The notes under the pieces were generated by a model that ran no database searches, was not told where the DNA came from, and saw only the letters and a program-made list of their open reading frames with translations. A DNA stretch of 64,000 nt from Amphiura filiformis (taxonomy: Eukaryota > Echinodermata > Ophiuroidea > Amphilepidida > Amphiuridae): NCBI RefSeq assembly GCF_039555335.1, contig NC_092636.1, positions 56,227,706 through 56,291,705 of the forward strand, read 5' to 3'. Below, one piece after another: positions 25,401 through 34,300 of the stretch. The translations under genes and the position numbers were made by a program. Positions within the stretch are counted from its first letter, which is position 1; every line of letters begins with the position of its first letter.

Positions 25401-28400
25401 CTGTGGTACACAACCAAAGCCACGCAAGAATATTTTCATGAATTTGACACAATACAAACAGTAAGATTTTCAGTTGTCACTGCAAGCCTGCACAGTCGTA
25501 GATGGCTGAAGGATTTAGTCTACCCTGACCCTTACTCTAACCACAAGTGGATGGAATGGAATGTGGAAAACCTTCACACTCAGCATGGAATGCTTAACAC
25601 TTACTCTTTCACTGCATATGCTAACAGAAAATCTGTTATGATGACAGATAACCTCTGGAAGACAATAGTTTGAGTTGAGGCATAGTTGAGATTAGTGACT
25701 TCTAGCATGGCAGGATCAACAAACTGAGCAATCTGAGACAAGCCAAACTCAAACCAAGCAAAAAATGGTGGGTAGTCTAATGTCCATTCTGATGTGCTCT
25801 GGAACATAACATATAGTATACAAAAAATGAAATTGAAAGACTTTATAGCTTAAAATATTTTCTAATTTGCTACAAGGTTAAGGTAAGATAAGATATCATA
25901 TCAAAATTCTATATCACTCTACACTGTACTCTACATCAGGCCCGTACGCATGATTTTTTTTGGGGGGGTGCTGATTTTGAAAAAGTGGACCTTTTTTTTC
26001 TAAGGGGGGGGGGCGATTTTGTAAAAAGTGGACTATTCCTCACAAATTTGAACCTTTTTTGGCCAGAAAAGTGTAAAAACCTCAACGGGCCTGCTCTACA
26101 TTTTAGATCAAATTCCAAAGTCAGGTCTTTTACAATTATACTTAACACTTTGAAAACTTTTCTGCAAAATAATTTCTTTGCAATATTTTATGAAATACTA
26201 GGCATGAGTGATTGTAATCAAATTGACTTATTTATGGTTTTTGATTACTTGGTGGAGCAGTTTATAATTAGACAAAACATTTTATATAAATAAATCTGAT
26301 TGTCCCTATAACTTTAATGATCAAACATTTTAGATGAACTTTGACAAATGTTTTCAAGATAAATTAGAAGTAATAACTTACCTCGAAATACCATTTTGAT
26401 ATGGGTAGTGAATGGGTTAGAGCCAGCCAATTCCTATGCACTTCAAAATCTGTGGAACGACTGTAAAAAACGCACCATCAGGTGAGTGTGATAGACTTCA
26501 GATTTAGAGAGAATATTGTGACTCTATGGATCTATACACAAAGTTAATTAAGGAGAACAAACGTACCACATTGTATTATGTATTGACATACAAATTGGAC
26601 AATGTCTTTGTCAAACAACAGAATCTGAGGGTTATGTGCACATAATAATAATATAGTCATGTTCATTGACATATCCTAACATACAGGTGTAGTCAAAGCA
26701 CTAAAACAGGTGATATAAAATGAATATCAAAAACATTCTTTATAGGGTCTATGATATAATATATTCAACGAAAAGTATGGTAGCACCGATGCAAATGTCA
26801 AAAGCAGCGTTTATGAATGTAGATACCATTTTTATAACACCGATAATACTCATCTTTAAAGCCATCCATAAAAATAGATTTATAGCATTTCTTTTCTACA
26901 AAATGTTAGCTTTTACTGTCAGATATCTCCCCTATTAATGTTGAGCCGAACAATCGAAGTAAAGCAAAGAAAATTGGAATTTACTACCAACGCTGATATC
27001 GCAAATGCGTGTCACTCTGTCGGTTGTGTTATGGTACGATCCTTTGATGTGTGTATGATCGCCCCGCTGCCCCCGCACACCATGTACATACTGTGTTATG
27101 ATGGACATAGCATCCATGTTTGCTAATATTATATTTCCATTGTAATAATTAAACAATGGTTCCTGTGTTTTATTCAAAATCTTGGATTTTGACAAAACTA
27201 CAGCACATGAGATTGAGAGTCTTCATTTTTGCAGGGTATGTTAGTTTAAGGGGTACTACACCCCTGGCCAATTTTTGGGCCTATTTTTTCTTTTTCTCAA
27301 AAATATAGCACATTGGTGACAAGTAAGATATGGATATTATAGGGGCAAGGACTACAACTACTGCACTGAAAATTCAGCAACTCAAGGCAAGTAGTTATTG
27401 ATTTATTGATCAAATATTGGTTTTCCCTCATTTTTGACTGAAACTCCACAACTCTTGTCTGTGTTGAAATAAAATTTCCAGTGCAATAGTTGTAGTCCTG
27501 CCCCTATAATATACATATCTTACTTGGCACCAATGCGCTATAATTTTTGAGAAAAAGGCAAAAATAGGCACAAAATTGGGCAGGGGTGTAGTACCCCCTT
27601 AATAACTTAAGTACATTTATATAATCATGTAAAAAACAGAGTTGGGAAAAATATTAATTATTTATTTATTTATGGGCATCCTTCTCAGCAAATATGACTT
27701 TAACCTGAGAAAATAATATTTGTCTAGTAATATATCAAGAGCTTTTAAAATCTCATAAGAAAATGAAATTCATTTTCACTTTCATTTTAGATCACATAAT
27801 CTGTTTTCATGTGGAATTCTTGGATTCATGTGGTGACCCTTGGGTATATACAACAAGGAACTTATATACGATGTCCTCATTCACAAACTGATACTATCTG
27901 TCCATCATATAAGACTGTTACTGTGTTGAAGGAATATTACACAGTCAAGAATAGGCTCCATCACTTTTTTATTCGGATCCCTCACAGTCTCCCAAAACAT
28001 CAAAACATCAAAAGTGTTGCACGTATATAAAAATGTACTTACTTAAGACTGTCCTTTTTCACATAACGCAGACAAAGTAGGGCCAACTTGCCTAGAAATG
28101 GTCAAATTTTGGCAAAAAATATCTCTGTAATCCTATGTAAGTCCCACATCACATCGTTATCGGCGATCATGTTTTTTTCCCTGAAGTTTGGCTGGTACCT
28201 ACCAGCGTCATGCATGTGACACAGCTAAAATATTGACCGGGAATCGGGGATCATTAAAACGTCAACCGTTTCAAAATACACAATGACAGTAAACTTATTG
28301 GCGAGCGGTCCGAATTTTGAGCCATACAAGTTTACGTGGTGAACTAACCCTTGGGTATGCACAGATATTTGCGTCCAGTGTACTATGTACGCAAGACCAC

Positions 28401-30078
28401 ACGCTTTACCATCGTGACCATGCTTTACTGTACAGAGCACATCTTTTGAGAATTGAACAATCACGGTCTTAAAGGAGGATTTTGTGATCCTAGCATCCTC
28501 TTTTTATGACATTTTCAGTAGATATCCACGAAAAAAGCTTAGGCCTATTTCCAAAATTTCAGTTGATTCCGATTTTGCATTTGCGAGTTATGCATGATTA
28601 TGTTTATTGCACTGCTCCATAGGCCACTGTGTGTTATTTCGTTCTGGTATACCAAACCAGAACAAAATTCAAATTTGGCGATATTTTTGCTATTACGAAT
28701 TAATCTGCAAGAAATATTTGGTACATAAACATTATGTAGCCAGAGGTAGCCTATCCAGTGGTATAAAATCTCAACTTTTTTTGAGAAAAATGGGGGGATG
28801 AGGCTGTTGATCACGAAATGCTCTTTTTTAGTTAGGAACAGGCACATCTGAGCAAGGGCGCTATTTATTTACTTGATAAAATGCCACTGAAAACACCATT
28901 TTTGGAGAAAATGATAAATAAAACCAAAATTAATCTTCTTCAGATGCTCTAGTTTGCATTGACAACAGATTCAATGCTTTAGGAACCAGAATGCAACATT
29001 GGCTTCAATTTTCAGTATTTTTTTCCGTAAGATCATGCCCTGGGAATTATCATCATGTCATGGGTCAAAAAGGGGCATTTTTGGGAAAAACAGTCAATTT
29101 TGACCCAAAATTCATCTTCTGACAAAAGGGAGACATGGTTTGACAAAAACTTTCACCCTTTTCACATAACAATTCCAGTTTACTTATTTCCTGGGATAAT
29201 GCACTTTTTGTTATCGCTTGGACTTTTGGTAAAAATCATGGTTTTGGGCTAAAATGGCCGAAAAATGGCAAAATTTGAATTTTCATACAAAATCTCACAG
29301 TCTGCACAGATGTGTTGAAAATGATATAAATATAATATTCAACAAAAATTAGGTTAAATTACAATGAAAACAAAAAATTGACAGGGGGGCACAAAAATTA
29401 TCACTTGAGTCCCCCATCTCATTGACTCATGGGCCTCTCATGCTCAGGCTCTCATGATCGAGAATAAATCATGCCTGGCCATGAAACTTGACAAAAGTTG
29501 ATACTGATACTCAAATTGCGAGACGTCTAGTTGTAAAGTTGGTTTTTTTAAACTTCCGTGGTCCGGGCCGGGGGTCCGGGTACGCGCTGGTGAATTGCGA
29601 TCGTGTAGAAGTGACAAGGTCGCCTACTACGCGCCGCGCCGAAGACCAATGGGTCAACCGTCTTGTTGTCAAGTGCGTTGATCAGCCAATCAGCGTGATT
29701 GTTAATTGCTTTTGCATAAATTTACGCTCGTGTACGCGATACGCACAGGCACGACCACGGAAGTTTTAAAAAAAAAACTTTAGTAACTACAAATTTGGAA
29801 CGAGCCGTGAGTTCCAATTATTGGAACTAGAGCGCCCGGCTAGAGCAACGTCCACTTTCTGTAAAGTTTTTAGTTTGAGTAAGCTTAATTTAACTCACTG
29901 AACTAATACATACACATGTTACACCTCAAAACTCACTACTTTGATAGCACACACAGTATTTAACAACAAGATACCTACTATGTTGGAATCAACAGCAATT
30001 TGAAGGCGGAAATCACTGCAAAAACAGGCCAAAAAGGCACACGCTGTAAGCCTACAGCAGTGAAGAGTAAAACCCCAT
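10469..30078 (-). CDS. ALG8: ALG8, dolichyl-P-Glc:Glc1Man9GlcNAc2-PP-Dol alpha-1,3-glucosyltransferase
   Basis: ER multipass GT57 enzyme that adds the second glucose to the lipid-linked N-glycan precursor. Thirteen exons on the minus strand: 29979-30078, 26382-26460, 25605-25798, 24535-24653, 17766-17833, 16108-16234, 14683-14786, 14095-14215, 13295-13437, 13019-13158, 12448-12545, 11388-11460, 10469-10727. All junctions are GT-AG with consistent phase, giving about 540 aa (human 526). Diagnostic stretches are [39 protein letters not shown] (lumenal catalytic loop), [62 protein letters not shown] and [11 protein letters not shown]-like LTSVYCALG. The stop is at 10469-10471. Oddity: exon 1 is open in the right frame up to ATG only if one extra base is present in the G-run after the ATG (see findings); an alternative is an unseen upstream exon spliced at 30043. 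The 24535 donor is gtatcc, weaker than the rest. Confidence 0.95.
10787..10929. mobile_element. MITE with 43 bp near-perfect inverted repeats
   Basis: ATTAAGATTTAATTTAAATC, TGGTCAACCAGACATACC, TATTT at the left is mirrored essentially without mismatch at the right end. The short core is CpG-rich. It lies in the ALG8 intron just upstream of the terminal exon, 60 bp from its acceptor. Confidence 0.8.
11532..12022. mobile_element. Foldback element with ~200 bp inverted arms
   Basis: TAAAGTCTGCACAAAAAGTA, ACTCAGCTGTTATAAATA, AACTAATAATTGTTTTCACA and AAGGATGATTTATTTACACG in the left arm recur inverted in the right arm (11820-12022) with few changes; the central ~90 bp is unique. In the ALG8 intron 11388/12545. 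Confidence 0.8.
12682..12745. mobile_element. Solo end of the TTCCAGTTGAAATCCATA MITE family
   Basis: GGACTATTCCATTGGAAATC then CATACACCCCCTATGGAAGA matches the left part of 10150-10306; the other end is missing, so this is a truncated copy. Confidence 0.55.
13539..13608. repeat. Short palindromic element in an ALG8 intron
   Basis: TTGTGCATCTATTGTCTCAT and its inverted partner ATGAGACAATAGACGCACGA enclose a 30 bp spacer; 18 of 20 positions pair. Could be a tiny MITE or a structured intron element. Confidence 0.6.
15784..15940. mobile_element. MITE with ~37 bp inverted repeats
   Basis: ATATAATTGAAGACAGAATT, AAAATGACTAGTTTGC at the left is mirrored by GCAAACTAGTCTTTTT, AATTCGGTCTTCAATTATAT. 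Two mismatches. 157 bp, CpG-containing core. Confidence 0.75.
16931..17375. mobile_element. MITE with 30 bp inverted repeats (ATCAAAAGGGACCTCTT)
   Basis: TGTGGGCCGTCATATCAAAA then GGGACCTCTT at the left; AAGAGGTCCCTTTTGATGTG then ATGGCACACA at the right. It abuts the next element at 17376 without spacer. Interior is AT-rich, no gene. Confidence 0.7.
17376..17610. mobile_element. MITE (TGTGATGCRATCAAGC ends), copy 2, inverted relative to copy 1
   Basis: Same ends as 3667-3918, and the interior matches that copy when reverse-complemented (ATATAGCCAAA, TTTGGAAACTCTTTAATTGC, AACTGG). About 235 bp. Located just downstream of ALG8 exon 17766-17833 in transcript order. Confidence 0.75.
18126..23910 (-). 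mobile_element. Split-direct-repeat element (DIRS/PAT/Ngaro-like architecture), non-autonomous
   Basis: Two distinct ~140 bp sequences each occur twice, all in the same orientation. R1 is at 18126-18265 and 18973-19112; R2 is at 18836-18975 and 23771-23910. The inner R2 and R1 are fused, overlapping by TTA. On the minus strand the order is R2 (A1), 4.66 kb interior, R1-R2 (B1A2), 570 bp, R1 (B2). The R2 copies look identical and the R1 copies differ by two single-base indels, so the insertion is recent. A1-ORFs-B1A2-B2 split repeats are known from tyrosine-recombinase retroelements. I see no reverse transcriptase, RNase H or recombinase frame, so this copy would be non-autonomous. R2 has a minus frame [20 protein letters not shown], unrecognised. 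An alternative is two overlapping units with unrelated interiors. Confidence 0.6.
20900..22240. repeat. Degenerate ~25-28 bp minisatellite
   Basis: Dozens of imperfect head-to-tail units around GGAATGCTCCCATACACATT, many with a CATGGGAATGCTCCCAT palindrome. It sits in the interior of the split-repeat element. The 170 aa (21238-21750) and neighbouring frames are repeat translation (PIHIHGNAP-like), not a gene. The densest part is 21280-21900. Confidence 0.75.
23924..24262. repeat. CA-rich stretch with inverted GTCCTCGTTT words
   Basis: (AC)n tracts at about 23924-23936 and 24241-24258 flank an inverted pair: GTAGGCAGGAAAACGAGGAC at 23944 and GTCCTCGTTTGCCTGGCTAC at 24219. GTGTGTCCTCG words repeat between them. 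Possibly a small element just outside the split-repeat insertion. Confidence 0.4.
24986..25246. mobile_element. MITE with ~31 bp inverted repeats (GATCAGCTCGTAATCGGC)
   Basis: TATACTTTGATCAGCTCGTA then ATCGGCGGGAATT at left; AATTCCCGCCGATTACGAGC then TGATCAAAGTATA at right, essentially perfect. Interior is non-coding. In the ALG8 intron 24654-25604. Confidence 0.8.
25937..26093. mobile_element. hAT MITE with perfect 8 bp target duplication
   Basis: Starts CAGGCCCGTACGC and ends AACGGGCCTG. It is directly flanked by CTCTACAT on both sides (25929-25936 and 26094-26101). CAGG ends plus an 8 bp duplication identify the hAT superfamily. G-run and T-run interior gives spurious ORFs. In the ALG8 intron between exons 25605 and 26460. 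Confidence 0.85.
27246..27602. mobile_element. TTAA-flanked element with ~120 bp inverted repeats
   Basis: TTAAGGGGTACTACACCCCT at the left and AGGGGTGTAGTACCCCCTTAA (21 positions, ending at 27602) at the right; arms continue inward through CTCAAAAAT, GCACATTGGTG, AAGTAAGATAT and GACTACAACTA. A TTAA target and GGGGTACTACACCCC ends fit piggyBac/Kolobok-type non-autonomous elements. Confidence 0.8.
28031..29530. other. ALG8 intron 1 stretch without recognisable features
   Basis: About 1.5 kb of AT-rich sequence with short spurious frames on both strands. I see no exon, no inverted repeat of note and no known element. Confidence 0.5.
29534..29783. mobile_element. MITE with AAACTTCCGTGGTC inverted repeats, GC-rich core
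   Basis: Left TAAAGTT, T-run, AAACTTCCGTGGTC; right GACCACGGAAGTTT, A-run, AACTTTA. The core is unusually CpG-rich for this window and gives a 93 aa frame with no recognisable content. It lies 200 bp beyond the ALG8 first exon donor. Confidence 0.7.
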
Positions 30079-31368
30079 GATGCTTTGCGAGTAAAGCATA
30101 TTATCGAATGAGTAGCAACTCTGACGTCATCATTTTCATGTTGGTCCTCAAAGGGTAAAGACCATTCTCTCACATGTGACTTCATCATTTTTGGATGGGG
30201 TATAAACCTAAAATGTTGAGTTGATTTGTGGAAGGAAATTATACTTAAAAGCAAAGATTCATGAAAAGTACTTGCAATGTATCATTAATCATCAACATTG
30301 GAATCAGTAGTTTCTTTTTTACAAATAAAATCAATTCGCCACATGACCATTATCAACCACATCTAACATTTCTCAAACCCTACACCCCTGTATTGGGCGA
30401 TACCATTTTACGCAAGAAATATTTCTATTGAGACCTCAAACAAAACAAGGTTGAATTTAGCCCTATTTATAGAAAATATTTAATATGAGGCTAAAACTTT
30501 GATATGAAATAAAGAACCAGGAATTAAACTTCCATTTATTGATGGGATCGTGATGACGGCTAAAACTCTGTGAGTATTGCAAACCTGAGCAAAGCCATGG
30601 AATGCACCAGCGTGTCAATGCACTGTGTAATGCCTGAGCACAACAAATGATTACAAACATGACGAGTCGAGGCTCAAACTAGAACGAAATTAAACACATA
30701 TACTGGCCTTATCTGGACATAAACGTTAATATATATGTAAATAAATTGTGTATCTTCCGGGAACTGGAGTAAAAATGACGTTGTGTAGGCAGAAGTGTGA
30801 TAAAATAAAATGATTCTGCCCTGTATTTTATTAATTCACACAGTACAGTATTCAGTGTATGTTGTTGTACACGAGTGCACGAGTCGACAATCATGACTCA
30901 TGCAGTACTAGTCTATGCTCTAAAGAATGTTAGCCATGTGGGCCTCAAGCGGGCGCTCATAATAAAGACTACCAGGGCAGTGCATAGCGATTTTCATCTG
31001 GGTACGAGACTAACCTGTTTCGTAAACATTTCGCTGGTTTTCATACTCCTATGGATACATACTGTTTTAATGGATAAATGATGTAAATAATGGAGCGCTT
31101 CCAACAATAAGAACCTGGTTTGCATCATCTAAACGTTATAAATCGATACAAGCAAAGAAATCTTGAAGCGCCCGTTTGTTTACATACATATTAAGCTGTT
31201 ATTAGCATGACCGTATTTGGCACGTATTTCAATGATGAGGTTCCCGGTTGTCGTTAAATGTGGAATTTTCGAAGAATTGTTCTATGGGAAGGCCCTCCTC
31301 ACTGCTGTGCTGTAAGCCAATGGGCGCTGCCATTTTGGTTCTGCAACAAAAATAGGATTCCAATAACG
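30079..31368. promoter_or_regulatory. Shared divergent promoter region, ALG8 (-) and AGK (+)
   Basis: Start codons of two housekeeping genes face away from each other across about 1.3 kb. The AGK-proximal part (31090-31370) is somewhat richer in CpG and GCGC-type words than its surroundings, consistent with a promoter. No TATA box or transcription start can be placed by eye. Bidirectional use is inferred from geometry. Confidence 0.45.
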
Positions 31369-34300
31369 ATGGCAGCGCTCATGAAGGTGTTTAGCACACT
31401 TCGAAATCATTGGAAAAAGTCAACCTTTTTCGCAGTTGCGTCAAGCTATGGTATATATTACCTTCATGATAGATATAGGTAAGATTTAGAACGTATAATT
31501 TTTGCAATATATATGTGTTACAGGAGTGGTAAGAGTGTTTAAATAGAGTGCTGTGAAAAGACATGATAGGGTGCAAAATTCTGCAGCGTTGACAACGTAA
31601 TAGTGGTTATTTGTGTAAGCTTACCCATATCAACACAGCCATCTACAAAAAAAAAAAAAAAAAAAAAAAAAACTTATGTGCTTATATAGGCCTAATCCTT
31701 CTGTCAATATTATGGTGCCAAGCTACTTGTAAAAAAGTTGTATGTACATGATGTATATGTCATGTATGTGTGGTTGCGGTGTGCTGAAAGTGTATACTTA
31801 CTATACATGTACTAGACTCGCTTGCCAGTCCTATATACGCCGTACCTATGTATATTGAGGACTGGCTTACGCCATTTTGGATGTCAATGGGAAATACACA
31901 CTTAACGATTTGCGCCGGTTAGAAACCTGAAAAAAAATCTTTAAAATTTCATCAATGTATATAAAAGTGGTACCAACCGTATTGTGCTTGCTAATTTAAG
32001 ACTCGGTTGAAACAAAATTAAGGATCGAAAGCATTTTAGTGTCCAAAAAGGCAAAATTATCGTCAAAGTTCTGCGAAATCGGCACCCTTGCGAAGGGTTC
32101 AGAATTGAATCGAACGAAAATATCCGATCTTCGCGATCAGAAACACAAAATTACAACTTTAAACATACTATTGGCAAAAGACATTATTACCAAACAATAC
32201 AGAATAGAAAATTTGACATCATTTTCTCAAAATATTGAAAAAATTTGCTCACTAGACATCGAAAAAGTACGCAATCCAATTCCCGTTCAAACGCGTGGGA
32301 AACAGACTTGTAGTCGAGTCACTGAAAGTCGAGTCCGAGTCGAGTCGAAGTCATCGAGCCCTCGAGTCTCGAGTCGAGTCGAGTCATGAAGCCTTCGAGT
32401 CCGAGTCGAGTCGAGTCATTTGAAGTTGTCAGTCGAGTCGAGTCGAAAGTCGAGTCAGGCCATTCTGTCGAGTCGAGTCGAGTCGAGTCGGATATATTTT
32501 GTCGAGTCATTTCGAGTCACTTCACGTTTTATATGCTCATGATACCAGCTATCAATTTGCATGAAATTGTACTTTATAAATTAAATTAAAATCCCAGTGA
32601 GAGTACATAATATTAATTTATGAATCTATGTGCTCCATCCAGTGCATTGTGGAAATCAGTAATCAGTCAGACTTGTAGTATTGCCATTAGGACCCGCCAT
32701 GAGTATGGGTGCGGGTGCGTTTCCCGGACTACGAGTACTTGTCCGGGTACGGGACCCAGGCCATGGGTACGGATTTCAGGTCATGGGTAAGGGTGCAGGC
32801 ACGGATCCCTAGCCATGAGTATTCAGTACTGGGTCCATTCCAAAATAGGGTGCGAGTGCGTGTACGGAGCCATGGGAATGCGAATGCAGTATGGGTACGG
32901 AAATTGGGACTCGAGTGCACGGGTACTGGTCCAGTAGTGGTATGGAAATTGGGATTTCAAGTACTTGTATGGGTCCTATTATGGGTATAAACAAATAAAA
33001 TTAATCAAGTACAAAAAGAGATCAAATATTGGTGGTCATTATAGTGAATCTAGCCTAAAGGTGGCATATTGCAAGTGAAAAAACTAATGTCCAAATCTAT
33101 GTAAAATGTGAAATGATTATCTAAAAATGTAAAAATAGATCTCAAATTTGTTGACTTTACTTATTTGGCCATTTTCCAAATGAATTGGGGCTGTCAAATC
33201 TGTGACCTGTTATTATTCCTACATATCCACCAAATTATTTAGATTTATCTGTCACTTAGCAGAATCATATTTTTGTTATCATTTAAAATGAAATAATTGA
33301 TAAAAATTTCTACAATGTAGACTTCTTTCATGGAACTTTCCAATCCATTAAGCTCTTGAAAGAGAAACATGCACACTGGACCATACATCTCAGCTCCCAC
33401 TCAGTAGGATAATAGTTTACATGTAATACTGCACACAGCGTATAGGTATGCCAGGCAAACCTATCTGCTAGTCAGCCAAATTTGCCTAGAACACAATACA
33501 TATTTACATAGAAATTTAAAAGAACAGGTAGGTCAAGGAAACCTACATAAATACTAGTATGTTGTCTATACTTAATTCACTTGACCCAAATATATGATTT
33601 TTTTTATGGCGATGAGACACTCGCACATGGAATTTTAGGGGGATTTTGACCCACATTTTGATTGCAGTTCCACATAGAAAAGCTGCTATCATCATGAGAC
33701 TAAGATCTAGAAACACCACCGAAATCCCAGACGAACTAGTACCTAGACCAGTGACTTTGACTCGCGTAGTGAAGCCGACACTGCTTAGCAACGACTTGAA
33801 CAAGGACGCATACCCGGACGTAAGCAAGCAGATAATGATAATACAGAACATGTTGCATTTGACGCGGCGCGGGAGATAACGGCGCAGTAACCACGCAACC
33901 GAGAGCGTCAGAATGTACGCGATTATCTCCGCACCTAGTAACCCTGTCAATCCGTCAATATCACCTTGGATACGGGGCTTCACCTCCCGCTGTGGTAAGG
34001 GATGGGCAGTCATAGGTCTAGGTGGTATGTCTATGACCGAAATGCTGTTTTGTTAGCTGATTCTTTTAGATGAAAGTCAATCTTTGACAAGATGTAACTT
34101 TGCTACAGAAAGGGCTATGACAAAACGGTTTTCAGTTTTGACTTTCTTTACTCAAGGGCTTTAATTTGATATATAAAATGATGCAGTTTGATGGCAAATT
34201 TGAATTCACCTGGCATACCTACAGCCTTGTCCCTAGGCGCAATTAAGTAACTGTGAGTTTACATGTAGTGTGCTACATCCACACACACACACAAAATACC

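Noticed and set aside
29488-29769. 93 aa ORF in the GC-rich block
   Set aside because: Lies within the AAACTTCCGTGGTC-flanked MITE; no domain recognised.
31647-31672. Poly(A) tail of a processed pseudogene
   Set aside because: No exon-joined coding sequence precedes the A-run.
32039-32389. 116 aa ORF MSKKAKLSSKFCEIG...
   Set aside because: Its C-terminal third is the GAGTC array; the rest has no recognisable domain and no splice context. A real small exon cannot be fully excluded.
32319-32589. Ser/Arg/Val-rich ORFs on both strands
   Set aside because: Product of the GAGTC array.
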